DNA of 64,000 nucleotides, from the NCBI RefSeq assembly GCF_020177265.1, contig NZ_JAIVMC010000003.1, forward strand, positions 248,001 through 312,000, given 5' to 3'. Of this stretch, positions 8,566-17,639 are shown one piece after another. The position numbers and the translations under genes were made by a program. This DNA is from Pseudooceanicola marinus. Its GTDB lineage: Bacteria; Pseudomonadota; Alphaproteobacteria; Rhodobacterales; Rhodobacteraceae. The notes under the pieces are model-generated. The model saw nothing but the letters and a program-made list of their open reading frames with translations. It was not told the DNA's origin and did no database searches. Positions within the stretch are counted from its first letter, which is position 1; every line of letters begins with the position of its first letter.

Positions 8566-8598
8566 AGACCCCCGGCGCCGCTGTGCCGGGGGTCTTTT
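8566..8598 (+). terminator. Intrinsic terminator after mrp
   Basis: An 11-bp stem, AGACCCCCGGC with GCCGGGGGTCT, with a short loop, ending in TTTT. It lies 45 bases after the mrp stop. Confidence 0.85.
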
Positions 8599-8652
8599 GC
8601 TGCCCGTTCTTGATGGCTCCGGCCGGCGCGCGTTCCTGGTGGCTCTTGGTCG

Positions 8653-8774
8653 TGGGAGGGCATGGGGCATTCCCATGGGATCGCCCGGCACAGACCATGG
8701 GATCCCACGGCACCGGGTCATGGGATAGCCGGGCACTGGCCGTGGGATCGGATGGGTCAGGGTGTGGGATGGGC
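8653..8774 (+). repeat. Phased TGGGA repeat array upstream of the dcw cluster
   Basis: TGGGA begins at 8653, 8676, 8698, 8721, 8743 and 8765, a period of 22-23 bases (about two helical turns). The units share more sequence: ATGGGAT followed by a GC-rich stretch and (C/G)GGCAC. Outlying TGGGA copies occur at 8869 and 8919, the latter again followed by CCGGCAC. MraZ proteins of other bacteria bind tandem TGGG-type repeats, so operator function is a reasonable guess, but the period here is about twice that of known MraZ boxes and the array is about 630 bases from mraZ. Confidence 0.6.
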
Positions 8775-9063
8775 CGCCACCGGCGGTTTTGACCGTCCCT
8801 CACGAACCAATCGCTTTCCGCTCGCAGCGAATCACCCCGACGTGACCGTGGAATGGGGTGGGCTGACATGGGATTCAGCCTGCCTTTACCTCGATTTCGC
8901 GCGACTGGTGGTCCGGCATGGGACTTTCCGGCACACATGGCGTGGGCCTGCTGGGGGTACCATATCTGGTGTTTTGGCCCCTGGCGCTCCGCTAATTGAG
9001 CTCTCCTGGTCGGCCTGGCACCCCAAGACCTTGTTTCGCGGAGGCCTCACGGACTAGATTTTC

Positions 9064-9117
9064 CCATGAAATCCCGCAAAAACCATTTGCGTTCCATGAA
9101 ATCCCGTGACAACCATG
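9064..9117 (+). promoter_or_regulatory. 30-bp direct repeat at the presumed UpsM/dcw promoter
   Basis: CCATGAAATCCCG recurs at 9064 and 9094, and AACCAT at 9081 and 9111, giving two copies of a 30-base unit (about three helical turns). They lie just upstream of the expected 5' end of the UpsM-like RNA and so probably overlap its promoter. A separate sigma-70-like pair (TTGTTT at 9031, TAGATT at 9055, 18 bases apart) lies directly before it. Confidence 0.5.
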
Positions 9118-9133
9118 ACGACAGATGAGGACG

Positions 9134-9341
9134 GGAACACATAGGGGCCCAAGAGGCGCAAGACCTCCCAAGATGTCCCAAGGCAGTGAGTAGTACAGGC
9201 CCCGCCTTCATCACACATAACCAGAGATCCGGCGCGCGGGGCGAGCAGACATCCCCCCAGGTGGCCGCGCGCAGTCGGACTACCCGGAAACGGGACGAGG
9301 GCGGCGGATAGGGCAGTGGCAGCAGTCCTATCCGCCGTTTT
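9134..9341 (+). ncRNA. upsM: UpsM-like leader small RNA of the dcw cluster
   Basis: In Rhodobacter sphaeroides the dcw operon has an unusually long 5' leader whose first roughly 200 nt form the abundant sRNA UpsM. It ends at a partially read-through intrinsic terminator shortly before mraZ. Here a GC-rich, structured, gene-free stretch precedes mraZ and ends in a clear terminator 61 bases before the mraZ start, the same arrangement. The 3' end is set by the terminator; the 5' end is only an estimate from the known length. Primary sequence was not compared with UpsM. Confidence 0.6.
9302..9341 (+). terminator. Intrinsic terminator at the 3' end of the UpsM-like RNA
   Basis: An 11-bp stem, CGGCGGATAGG with CCTATCCGCCG, with a 14-base loop, followed by TTTT. 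Since mraZ and the rest of the cluster have no obvious promoter after it, partial read-through would set dcw expression. Confidence 0.8.
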
Positions 9342-9401
9342 CCGTTTCAGGGAATCGCATCTGGAGAATCAGGTCAAGGGGGGCAGGGGACGAGTGGAAC
9401 C

Positions 9402-9953
9402 TTGAGCGAAAAAAGGTTCACGGGTGAGGAGGAGTTCAAGGTGGACTCCAAGGGTCGGGTCTCCATCCCGGCCAAGTTCCGTGCCGTGCTCGAATCCCAG
9501 GACAGCGAATACGCCCCCGGCAAGACCGCCCGCATGTATGCCGTCTTCGGCGGCCACCTCGACAATCACGTGGAATGCTACTCGGCCGAGACCATGTCCG
9601 AGACGGTCGAGATGATCCTGCGTCTGCCGCAGTCGAAGCCGCGCACCAAGCTGATGCGCCGCTGGTACATCTCCCAGTCCACCGAATTTGCCATCGACGA
9701 CACGGGCCGCATCGTCCTGCCCGCCAAGCTGCGCGAGAAGATCGGCGTTGGGGCGGGTGAAACCGTGCTGTTCGCCGGCGTCGGCAAGACGTTCCAGATC
9801 TGGCGGCCCGAGGCCTACGACGCCATGGTCGAGGAGCAGGAGGCCCTGCTGGACGGTGAGGACGAAGATTTCGATCCCGAGGCGCTGCTGGATGACCTGC
9901 GCGCCGAGGCCCAGGCGCGCCCACATCTCTCTGTTGTCCCGACGGAGGAGTGA
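9402..9953 (+). CDS. mraZ: MraZ transcriptional regulator
   Basis: First gene of the dcw cluster. MraZ is a ring-forming DNA-binding protein with two SpoVT/AbrB-like domains that represses its own cluster. Both repeats are visible: KVDSKGRVSIPAKFRAVLE near residues 13-31 and FAIDDTGRIVLPAKLREKIG near residues 96-115. The product is 183 residues, longer than the roughly 150 of many MraZ proteins because of an acidic tail (DGEDEDFDPEALLDD). The start is TTG at 9402; it places the first domain at the usual distance from the N-terminus, and no in-frame ATG is available. It is followed by rsmH after 3 bases. Confidence 0.92.
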   Translation: MSEKRFTGEEEFKVDSKGRVSIPAKFRAVLESQDSEYAPGKTARMYAVFGGHLDNHVECYSAETMSETVEMILRLPQSKPRTKLMRRWYISQSTEFAIDDTGRIVLPAKLREKIGVGAGETVLFAGVGKTFQIWRPEAYDAMVEEQEALLDGEDEDFDPEALLDDLRAEAQARPHLSVVPTEE

Positions 9954-9956
9954 GAG

Positions 9957-11009
9957 ATGGCTGATCGCCCCGAGACCCCTTCCACCTCCGGGCCCGAAGC
10001 CAAGGCCGAGGCCCCGCATGTGCCGGTCCTGTTGCGCCCGCTGCTGGCGGCCGTGGCCCCGGTCACCGGCACCTGGATCGACGGCACCTTCGGCGCCGGC
10101 GGCTATGCCCGCGGCCTGCTGGAGGCCGGCGCGGACCGGGTGATTGGCATCGATCAGGATCCGCTGGCCTTGCAGATGGCCGAAAGCTGGGCGCCCGCCT
10201 GGGGGGATCGTCTGCAAATCGTGCAGGAGAACTTTGCAAACATGGATGCCGTGGCCGAAACCCATGCGCCCGAAGGGCTTGCGGGGATCGTGCTCGACCT
10301 CGGGGTCTCTTCCATGCAGCTGGACCTGGCGGAACGGGGCTTCTCCTTCCTGCGCGACGGCCCGCTGGACATGCGCATGTCGCAGTCGGGGCCGTCGGCG
10401 GCGGACCTGGTGAACGAGATGGAAGAGGGGCCGCTGGCCGACATCCTCTACCTTTACGGCGAGGAGCGTGCCTCGCGCCGCATCGCCCGCGCCATCGTGC
10501 GGGCCCGCGAAGAGGCGCCGATCACCACCACCCTGCGCCTGGCCGAGCTGATCGAACGCACCCTGCCGCGCACCAAGCCGGGGCAGAGCCACGCCGCCAC
10601 CCGCAGCTTCCAGGCGCTGCGCATCGCGGTGAACGACGAATACGGTGCCCTGGCCGAGGGGCTGATGGCCGCCGAACGTGCCCTGCCACCGGGTGGCGCG
10701 CTGGCCGTGGTCACCTTCCACTCGATCGAGGACCGGATGGTGAAACGCTTCTTCCAGCTGCGCACCGGCCATTCCGGCAACGTGAACCGCTACGCCCCCG
10801 TGCAGGAGGCCGAGGCCGCCGCCTTCACCCAGAAGACAAAGAAGGGCATCGGCCCGGATGACGACGAACTGGCCGTGAACCCCCGCTCGCGGTCCGCCCG
10901 CCTGCGCGTCGGATTCCGCACCAGTGCCCCCGCCGAGGATGTCGATCGTGCCGCCATGGGCATGCCCGGCGCGGCGAAACCCGGCGGCAAAGGAGGAAGA
11001 AGACGATGA
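9957..11009 (+). CDS. rsmH: 16S rRNA m4C1402 methyltransferase RsmH
   Basis: S-adenosylmethionine-dependent N4-methylation of C1402 in 16S rRNA. The 350-residue product contains [12 protein letters not shown], the SAM motif [36 protein letters not shown] and [18 protein letters not shown], all family hallmarks. GAGGAG lies just before ATG 9957. The stop overlaps ftsL by ATGA. Confidence 0.96.
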   Translation: MADRPETPSTSGPEAKAEAPHVPVLLRPLLAAVAPVTGTWIDGTFGAGGYARGLLEAGADRVIGIDQDPLALQMAESWAPAWGDRLQIVQENFANMDAVAETHAPEGLAGIVLDLGVSSMQLDLAERGFSFLRDGPLDMRMSQSGPSAADLVNEMEEGPLADILYLYGEERASRRIARAIVRAREEAPITTTLRLAELIERTLPRTKPGQSHAATRSFQALRIAVNDEYGALAEGLMAAERALPPGGALAVVTFHSIEDRMVKRFFQLRTGHSGNVNRYAPVQEAEAAAFTQKTKKGIGPDDDELAVNPRSRSARLRVGFRTSAPAEDVDRAAMGMPGAAKPGGKGGRRR

Positions 11010-11401
11010 GGACCTTTCTCTACCTGATTTCCGCCCTGTCGGTGATCGGCCTGGCCTTCTGGGCCTACCGCGAGAACTATGAAACCCAGTCGGCCATCGC
11101 GCAGTCCGAACAGCTGCAGGACGACATCGCGCGGGCTCGGGCCCGGCTGAACATGCTGCGCGCCGAATGGGCCTACCTGAACCGGCCCGATCGCCTGCGC
11201 GACCTGGCCGAGATCAATTTCCCCGACCTGCAACTGCAGCCGCTGGACCCGTCGCAGTTCGGCAAGGTGGCCCAGGTCCGCTTCCCGCCGGCCCCCGCGC
11301 CGGAAGCGGAGGTGGTGTTCAACAATCCCGTCGATGTCTCTTCGCTGGGGCCCGCCCCCGACCAGAGCGGCGCCGATGACAGCACGGAGGGCGCGGAATG
11401 A
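11006..11401 (+). CDS. ftsL: Cell division protein FtsL
   Basis: A 131-residue bitopic divisome protein. There is a single N-terminal membrane span (about residues 4-22, [19 protein letters not shown]), then a periplasmic coiled-coil segment (about 25-55, [20 protein letters not shown]) and the alphaproteobacterial FtsL segment [15 protein letters not shown]. It is expected to bridge FtsQ/FtsB and FtsWI. It overlaps rsmH and ftsI by 4 bases each, so expression is translationally coupled. The identification relies on position plus this architecture, since FtsL is poorly conserved. Confidence 0.88.
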   Translation: MRTFLYLISALSVIGLAFWAYRENYETQSAIAQSEQLQDDIARARARLNMLRAEWAYLNRPDRLRDLAEINFPDLQLQPLDPSQFGKVAQVRFPPAPAPEAEVVFNNPVDVSSLGPAPDQSGADDSTEGAE

Positions 11402-13185
11402 CTCGCACGCCGCTGCGCCCGCTGGCCCGCATCCTCGACGCCCGCGCCCGGGGCGAGAACCCCGACGTGATCGAGCGTGAGAACATCCGCCGCCGCCACG
11501 AGGAGATGCGGGATCATTCCCGTGCCCGCGCCGAAACCCGGCTGCTGGTCATGGGGTTGGCCTTCTTCTGTGCCTTCTCGGTCATCGGCCTGCGCATGGG
11601 CGTCATGGCCGGCTCCGAGGGGGAGGAGCCGCGCACCGCCCGGGCCGGGGTCGCGCAGATCGTGCCGACGCGGGCGGAGATCGTCGACCGCCGGGGTCGC
11701 ATCCTGGCGACCAACATGGAGACCTCGGCGCTTTATGCGCACCCGCACCAGATGATCGAGCCCGAGCGCGCGGCCGAGGAACTGGCGAAGATCTTCCCAG
11801 AACTGGATGCCGAGACCCTGACCCGTCGGTTCACCACGCCGGGATCGAAATTCTACTGGATCCGTCGCACCCTCAGCCCCGAACAGCGCCAGCAGGTGCA
11901 TGATATCGGCGAGCCGGGCCTGCATTTCGGCCCGCGCGAGATGCGGCTTTATCCCAACGGGCCGATCGCGGCGCATATCCTGGGCGGCTCCACCTTCGAC
12001 AACGAAGGCACCCGCTGGGCCGAGATCAAGGGCTCCGCCGGACTGGAACATGCCTTTGACGAACGGCTGCGCGACCCGGCCAAGGCCGGGCAGCCCCTGC
12101 GCCTGTCGCTGGACCTGACGGTGCAGGCGGCGCTGGAACAGGTGCTGGCGGGCGGCATGTCCCTGATGAAGGCCAAGGGCGCGGCAGCCGTGCTGATGGA
12201 TGTCGACAGCGGCGAGGTCGTGGCCATGGCCAGCCTGCCCGATTTCGACCCCAACGACCGCCCGCACAACCCGACCTCGGGGCATCCCGACGACAGCCCG
12301 CTGTTCAACCGCGCGGTGCAGGGCGTGTATGAGCTGGGCTCCGTCTTCAAGGCCTTCACCATCGCCCAGGTGCTGGAGGAAGGCATCGCCACCCCCGACA
12401 CGGTGATCGACATTCGCGGGCCGATCCGCTGGGGCCGCTTCTCGATCTCCGACGACCACTACCTGGGCACCGAGACCGACGTGCGCGAGATCCTGGTGGA
12501 AAGCTCGAACATCGGCACGGCGCGCCTGGCGCAGAAGATCGGGCCGGAACGGCAGCAGGAATTCCTGCGCCGTCTCGGCATGATGGAGACGGTGCCGCTG
12601 GAGATCGCGGAAGCCTCCAGCGCCGATCCGCGCACCCAGTCGAACTGGTCCGAGCTGACGACGATGACAGTCTCCTACGGCCACGGCATGTCGGTGTCGC
12701 TGGCCCATGTGGCCGCCGCCTATGCCGCCATCGCCAATGGCGGGCGCCTGCTGAAACCCACGCTGCTGCGGCGCGACACGCCGCCAGAGGGCACCCGCGT
12801 GATGTCCGAAGGCACCTCCGCCACGCTTCGCCAGATGCTGCGCGAGGTGGTGACCGAGGGCACGGCCTCCTTCGGCGACGTCGAGGGCTACGAGGTGGGC
12901 GGCAAGACCGGTACGGCGAACAAGCTGCGACCCTCGGGCGGGTATTACGAGGACAAGACGATCGCGACCTTTGCCTCGATCTTCCCGGCCTCCGATCCGC
13001 GCTACACGCTGATCCTGATGCTGGATGAGCCGGAAACCCATATCTACGGCATGGACCGGCGCACCGCCGGCTGGACCGCCGTGCCGGTCGCGGCCGAGGT
13101 GATCCGCCGGATCGCCCCCCTGCTGGGCCTGCGGCCTGCCGTTGAACCCGTCTCGGCGGCTGATATAACGCTGACATCGAACTGA
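11398..13185 (+). CDS. ftsI: Peptidoglycan transpeptidase FtsI (PBP3)
   Basis: Septal D,D-transpeptidase. The 595-residue protein has a cytoplasmic N-terminus, one membrane span near residues 49-69, a PBP dimer domain with VDRRGRILATN, and the catalytic motifs SVFK near residue 313 (SxxK), SSN near 370 and KTGT near 502. All catalytic residues are present. ATG 11398 overlaps the ftsL stop. Confidence 0.96.
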   Translation: MTRTPLRPLARILDARARGENPDVIERENIRRRHEEMRDHSRARAETRLLVMGLAFFCAFSVIGLRMGVMAGSEGEEPRTARAGVAQIVPTRAEIVDRRGRILATNMETSALYAHPHQMIEPERAAEELAKIFPELDAETLTRRFTTPGSKFYWIRRTLSPEQRQQVHDIGEPGLHFGPREMRLYPNGPIAAHILGGSTFDNEGTRWAEIKGSAGLEHAFDERLRDPAKAGQPLRLSLDLTVQAALEQVLAGGMSLMKAKGAAAVLMDVDSGEVVAMASLPDFDPNDRPHNPTSGHPDDSPLFNRAVQGVYELGSVFKAFTIAQVLEEGIATPDTVIDIRGPIRWGRFSISDDHYLGTETDVREILVESSNIGTARLAQKIGPERQQEFLRRLGMMETVPLEIAEASSADPRTQSNWSELTTMTVSYGHGMSVSLAHVAAAYAAIANGGRLLKPTLLRRDTPPEGTRVMSEGTSATLRQMLREVVTEGTASFGDVEGYEVGGKTGTANKLRPSGGYYEDKTIATFASIFPASDPRYTLILMLDEPETHIYGMDRRTAGWTAVPVAAEVIRRIAPLLGLRPAVEPVSAADITLTSN

Positions 13186-13297
13186 TCCGCCCCGCGACGC
13201 CCCGGGCGGGCCTGGCCTGCGGGCTGCGGCCCCCGGGCCCCGGCGCCGGGGCGGAGACAGCGCACAGCGTGGGCGGGGGCCCGGAAAGGCGACGCGA

Positions 13298-14812
13298 ATG
13301 ACCGACGAACAGGGCAGGGTGAACGGAGGCGGCGCACGGGCCAAGAGCCTGGCGGAACTGGGGCTGACGGCCCGGGCGGGCCGCGAGGTGCAGGTCACCG
13401 GACTGGCCGTCGACAGCCGCGAGGTGGCGCCGGGCTTTCTCTTCGCCGCCATGCCGGGCACCCGCATCCACGGAGCCGAATTCATCGCCACCGCCCTGAC
13501 CCAGGGCGCGGCCGCCATCCTGACCGATGCCAAAGGCGCGCGCATCGCCGCCGAGGCGCTGACCGGCTCCGACGCCGCGCTGGTGGTGGCCGAGGATCCG
13601 CGCCAGGCGCTGGCCTGCGCCGCCGCGCTGTGGTTCGGCGTGCAGCCGCGCATCATGGCCGCCGTCACCGGCACCAACGGCAAGACCTCCGTCGCGACCT
13701 TCCTGCGGCAGATCTGGCAGGCCTTGGGGCATACGGCAATCAACCTCGGCACCACCGGGGTCGAGGGGGATTTCACCCATGCGCTGGCCCATACCACGCC
13801 CGAGCCGATCACCCTGCACCGGGTCCTGGCCGAGGCCGCCCATGCCGGGGTGACCCATTGCGCGATGGAGGCCTCCTCCCACGGGCTGGCGCAGCGGCGA
13901 CTGGACGGCGTGGTGCTGGCCGCCGGCGGGTTCACCAACCTGACGCAGGATCACCTCGACTACCACGCCAGCTTCAACGACTATTTCGAGGCCAAGGCCT
14001 CTCTCTTCACCCGCGTCCTTGCGCCGGAAGGTCACGCGGTCATCAACCTCGATGGCGCGCGCGGCACCACTATGGCGACCCGGGCGGAGGAGCATGGGCT
14101 GGACGTGCTGACCGTGGGCGAGTCGGCGGAGGCCGAGATGCGCCTGATCGCGCGCCGCTTCACCCCCCACGGGCAGATCCTGCGCGTCGGGTTCAACGGC
14201 CAGGAGTACCAGGTGCCGCTGGATCTGATCGGCGGGTTCCAGGGGGAAAACGTCATGCTGGCGGCGGGCCTTGCCCTACTGACCGGGGAAACCCCGGACG
14301 AGGTCTTCGGCGTGCTGCCCCACCTCAAGGGCGTGCGCGGCCGGATGCAGCTGGCCGCCACCCGCGACAATGGCGCGGCGATCTTCGTCGATTATGCCCA
14401 TACGCCCGATGCCGTGGCCACCGCCCTGAAGGCACTGCGCCCGCATGTGATGGGCCGCATCCTGTGCATCGTCGGCGCCGGCGGCGACCGCGACCGCACC
14501 AAGCGCCCGCTGATGGGGGAGGCGGCGGCGGAAAACGCCGACCTTGTCTTCGTGACCGACGACAACCCGCGCTCCGAGGATCCGGCGGCGATCCGTCAGG
14601 CGGTCCTGATGGGCTGCCCCGAGGCGATCGAGGTCGGCGACCGGGCCGAGGCGATCCTGCGCGCCATCGACGCGCTTGGCCCCGGCGACGCCCTGCTGAT
14701 CGCGGGCAAGGGGCATGAGACCGGTCAGACCGTGGGTGACACCGTCTATCCCTTCGATGACGTGGAACAGGCCTCGGTGGCCGTTGCCGCCCTCGACGGG
14801 AGGCTGGCATGA
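13298..14812 (+). CDS. murE: UDP-MurNAc-tripeptide synthetase MurE (meso-DAP type)
   Basis: Adds meso-diaminopimelate to UDP-MurNAc-L-Ala-D-Glu in the cytosol. The 504-residue protein has the Mur ligase ATP loop GTNGKTSV near residue 125, MEASSHGL, DYAHTPDA and the DNPR motif near residue 422, which selects meso-DAP rather than lysine. It begins 112 bases after ftsI, a GC-rich spacer without a clear terminator, and overlaps murF by ATGA. Confidence 0.96.
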   Translation: MTDEQGRVNGGGARAKSLAELGLTARAGREVQVTGLAVDSREVAPGFLFAAMPGTRIHGAEFIATALTQGAAAILTDAKGARIAAEALTGSDAALVVAEDPRQALACAAALWFGVQPRIMAAVTGTNGKTSVATFLRQIWQALGHTAINLGTTGVEGDFTHALAHTTPEPITLHRVLAEAAHAGVTHCAMEASSHGLAQRRLDGVVLAAGGFTNLTQDHLDYHASFNDYFEAKASLFTRVLAPEGHAVINLDGARGTTMATRAEEHGLDVLTVGESAEAEMRLIARRFTPHGQILRVGFNGQEYQVPLDLIGGFQGENVMLAAGLALLTGETPDEVFGVLPHLKGVRGRMQLAATRDNGAAIFVDYAHTPDAVATALKALRPHVMGRILCIVGAGGDRDRTKRPLMGEAAAENADLVFVTDDNPRSEDPAAIRQAVLMGCPEAIEVGDRAEAILRAIDALGPGDALLIAGKGHETGQTVGDTVYPFDDVEQASVAVAALDGRLA

Positions 14813-16242
14813 GCACGGATCTGTGGCCCGCCGCCGAGGCCGCCCGCGCCACGGGCGGCGCGGCGCGCGGCGACTGGACGGCCTCTGGCGTTTCCATCGA
14901 CACCCGCACCCTGGTGCCCGGGGACCTTTTCGTGGCCCTTTCGGCGGCCCGCGACGGGCATGAGTTCGTGGCTCAGGCGCTGGAGAAGGGCGCGGCAGCC
15001 GCCCTTGTCACCCATGTGCCCGAGGGCGTCGCCCCCGATGCGTCGCTGCTGATCGTCGACAACGTGCTGGAGGGGCTGGAGGGCCTGGCCCGTGCCGCCC
15101 GCGCCCGGATGACGGGCCGGGTGGTGGCGGTGACCGGCTCGGCCGGCAAGACCTCCACCAAGGAAATGCTGCGCGAGGTCTTCACCGCGCAACGCAAGAC
15201 CCACGCCGCCGAGGCCAGTTATAACAACCATTGGGGTGTGCCCCTGACCCTGGCGCGGATGCCGCGCGACACCGAACTGGCGGTGATCGAGATCGGCATG
15301 AACCACCCCGGAGAGATCGCGCCCCTGACCCGGCTCGCCCGGCCCCACGTGGCGGTGGTGACCACCGTTGTCGCCGCGCACTTGGAGGCCTTCGACAACA
15401 TCGAGGGGATCGCGCGGGAAAAGGCCACCATCGTCGAGGGGCTGGAACCCGGCGGGGTGGCGGTGCTGAACGGGGACCTGGACACGACGCCGATCCTGGT
15501 GGCCGCGGCGCGGGCGCAGAAGGCCAAGGTGCTGCGCTTCGGCGAAAGCCGCAACTGCCACCACCGGCTGATGCAGGTCACCCTGGCCGAGGATTGCCTG
15601 GTCTGCGAGGCGCGGGCCTGGCGCACGCCGGTCACCTGGAAGGTCCAGGCGGCGGGGCGGCACTTCGCTTTGAACGCGCTGGCCGTGCTGGCGGTGGCCC
15701 ATGTGCTGGGCCTCGACCGGGCGCTGGCGCTGGCCGCGCTTGGTCGCTGGGTGCCGCCGCCGGGCCGCGGCCTGCGCCAGTGGCGCATCCTCGACCCGCT
15801 GGACCGCGCGCTGTCCTTCGAGCTGATCGACGACGCCTTCAACGCCAACCCGGCCTCCATGGGGGCGGCGCTGGACGTGCTGGCCGCCTCGCGTCCGCGC
15901 GACAACTTGGGCCGTCATGCCCAGGGGCGCCGCATCGCCGTTCTGGGCGAGATGCTGGAGCTGGGCGCGCAGGAGATGGAAATGCACCGCGCCCTGGCCG
16001 AGCACCCGGCGCTGGAACGGGTCGATCTGGTCCATTGCGTCGGCAGCCGGATGAAACCCTTCTACGATGCGCTGCCCCTGCATCAGCGGGGCCGCTTCTG
16101 CGAGACCGCCAAACCCCTGGCGGCGAACGCGCTGCGGTTGGTGGATGCGGGCGATGTCGTGCTCATCAAGGGCTCCAAGGGGTCGAAAGTCTCGACCGTG
16201 GTTGACGCCCTGCGCAAACTGAGCCATCCCGCCGACGAGTGA
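14809..16242 (+). CDS. murF: UDP-MurNAc-tripeptide-D-Ala-D-Ala ligase MurF
   Basis: Adds D-Ala-D-Ala to complete the pentapeptide precursor. The 477-residue protein has [12 protein letters not shown] near residue 109, [20 protein letters not shown], the C-terminal [10 protein letters not shown] and LLKGSKG-type end ([13 protein letters not shown]). It is translationally coupled to murE. Confidence 0.96.
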   Translation: MSTDLWPAAEAARATGGAARGDWTASGVSIDTRTLVPGDLFVALSAARDGHEFVAQALEKGAAAALVTHVPEGVAPDASLLIVDNVLEGLEGLARAARARMTGRVVAVTGSAGKTSTKEMLREVFTAQRKTHAAEASYNNHWGVPLTLARMPRDTELAVIEIGMNHPGEIAPLTRLARPHVAVVTTVVAAHLEAFDNIEGIAREKATIVEGLEPGGVAVLNGDLDTTPILVAAARAQKAKVLRFGESRNCHHRLMQVTLAEDCLVCEARAWRTPVTWKVQAAGRHFALNALAVLAVAHVLGLDRALALAALGRWVPPPGRGLRQWRILDPLDRALSFELIDDAFNANPASMGAALDVLAASRPRDNLGRHAQGRRIAVLGEMLELGAQEMEMHRALAEHPALERVDLVHCVGSRMKPFYDALPLHQRGRFCETAKPLAANALRLVDAGDVVLIKGSKGSKVSTVVDALRKLSHPADE

Positions 16243-16303
16243 GGCCCCGCCCGACCCGGCGGCCCGCTCCGCCCCCGTATACGCCCGAAAGGACCCTTCC
16301 CAG

Positions 16304-17386
16304 ATGCTTTACTGGCTGACCGCCCTGTCCGATGGCGGTGACGTGTTCAACCTCTTCCGCTACATCACCTTCCGCGCGGGCGGGGCCTTTCTCACGGCGC
16401 TCTTCTTCGGCTTCTTCTTCGGGCCGCGCCTGATCAACGTCTTGCGCCGCAGCCAGGGCAAGGGCCAGCCGATCCGCTCCGACGGGCCGGAAGGGCACCT
16501 GTCGAAGGCCGGTACGCCGACCATGGGCGGGCTGCTGATCGTTGGCGCTCTGACCACCGCGACGCTCTTCTGGGCGCGGTGGGACAACCCCTATGTCTGG
16601 CTGGTCCTCTTCGTGACACTGTCCTTCGGCGCCATCGGCTTTGCCGACGACTATGCCAAGGTGTCGAAGCAGAACACCGCCGGGGTCTCGGCGCGCATGC
16701 GTCTGCTGCTTGGCTTCCTGATCGCGCTGGTGGCCTCGCTCTGGGCGTCCTGGTCCCATCCCGAGGACATGCAGTTTGCCCTGGCCTTCCCGATCTTCAA
16801 GGACGTGCTGCTGCACCTCGGTGTCTTCTTCGTGCCCTTCGCCATGTTCGTGATCGTCGGCGCGGCCAATGCGGTGAACCTGACCGACGGGCTGGACGGG
16901 CTGGCGATCATGCCGGTGATGATCGCCTCCGCCGCGCTCGGGGTGATCGCCTATTTCGTCGGCAACACCACCTTTACCGACTACCTCGGCCTGCATTACG
17001 TGCCGGGCACGGGGGAGATCGTGATCTTCGTGGCGGGCCTGATGGGCGGCGGTCTGGGCTTCCTGTGGTACAACGCCCCGCCGGCGGCGGTCTTCATGGG
17101 CGACACCGGGTCGCTGGCCCTCGGCGGCGCGCTTGGCGCCATCGCCGTGGCCACCAAGCACGAGATCGTGCTGGGCATCGTCGGCGGCCTCTTCGTGGTC
17201 GAGGCGCTGTCAGTGATCATCCAGGTCCTCTACTTCAAGCGGACGGGCAAACGTGTCTTCCTGATGGCGCCGATCCACCACCACTACGAGAAGAAGGGCT
17301 GGGCGGAACCGACTATCGTGATCCGCTTCTGGATCATCTCGCTGATCCTGGCAATCGTCGGCCTGGCCACGCTGAAACTGCGCTGA
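16304..17386 (+). CDS. mraY: Phospho-MurNAc-pentapeptide translocase MraY
   Basis: Integral membrane enzyme that transfers phospho-MurNAc-pentapeptide to undecaprenyl phosphate, forming lipid I. The 360-residue, roughly 10-span protein has the catalytic signatures [30 protein letters not shown] and [11 protein letters not shown]. It is the last gene before the interruption of the dcw cluster; a dispersed repeat follows 24 bases after the stop. Confidence 0.96.
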   Translation: MLYWLTALSDGGDVFNLFRYITFRAGGAFLTALFFGFFFGPRLINVLRRSQGKGQPIRSDGPEGHLSKAGTPTMGGLLIVGALTTATLFWARWDNPYVWLVLFVTLSFGAIGFADDYAKVSKQNTAGVSARMRLLLGFLIALVASLWASWSHPEDMQFALAFPIFKDVLLHLGVFFVPFAMFVIVGAANAVNLTDGLDGLAIMPVMIASAALGVIAYFVGNTTFTDYLGLHYVPGTGEIVIFVAGLMGGGLGFLWYNAPPAAVFMGDTGSLALGGALGAIAVATKHEIVLGIVGGLFVVEALSVIIQVLYFKRTGKRVFLMAPIHHHYEKKGWAEPTIVIRFWIISLILAIVGLATLKLR

Positions 17387-17409
17387 ACGGGGCCTTGGCC
17401 CGGCGGGGC

Positions 17410-17477
17410 GGGGGCTCTGCCCCCCTTGAGCCCTGGCGCCCTCTATTCCCCCCGGGATATTTCCGGCAAAGAGAAGA
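17410..17477 (+). repeat. Dispersed intergenic repeat, copy B (full length)
   Basis: The composite element begins with the hairpin GGGGGCTCTGCCCCC, then CTTGAGCCC, a CCCCCCGG box and the core GGATATTTCCGGCAAAGAGA, continuing AGA. It matches copies G and H over about 65 bases with only small changes. Confidence 0.7.
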
Positions 17478-17573
17478 GGCGGGACAGCGCCAGTGCGGCG
17501 CCCGCCGTTCGGGCCGGGCCGGTACAACCGACGGCAGGAGAACGCGGGCGCCTGGCTGGCGCCGCCACCCTGT

Positions 17574-17595
17574 CTTCACCTTGTTCCAAATACTC
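17574..17595 (-). repeat. Dispersed intergenic repeat, copy C (core, inverted)
   Basis: Minus-strand core GAGTATTTGGAACAAGGTGA, continuing AG. It faces copy B about 100 bases away, forming an inverted pair at the left edge of the block inserted in the dcw cluster. Confidence 0.6.
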
Positions 17596-17639
17596 ACGGC
17601 GCAACAGCCGCTGCGGGGCGTGATCCCGGGGCAGGGCGC

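Noticed and set aside
7087..8736. Long open frame on the minus strand over mrp
   Set aside because: It is antisense to mrp and runs through the mrp terminator; no family character.
9121..9341. RNase P RNA gene upstream of mraZ
   Set aside because: The conserved core sequences of bacterial RNase P RNA were not found on either strand; UpsM-like leader RNA fits better.
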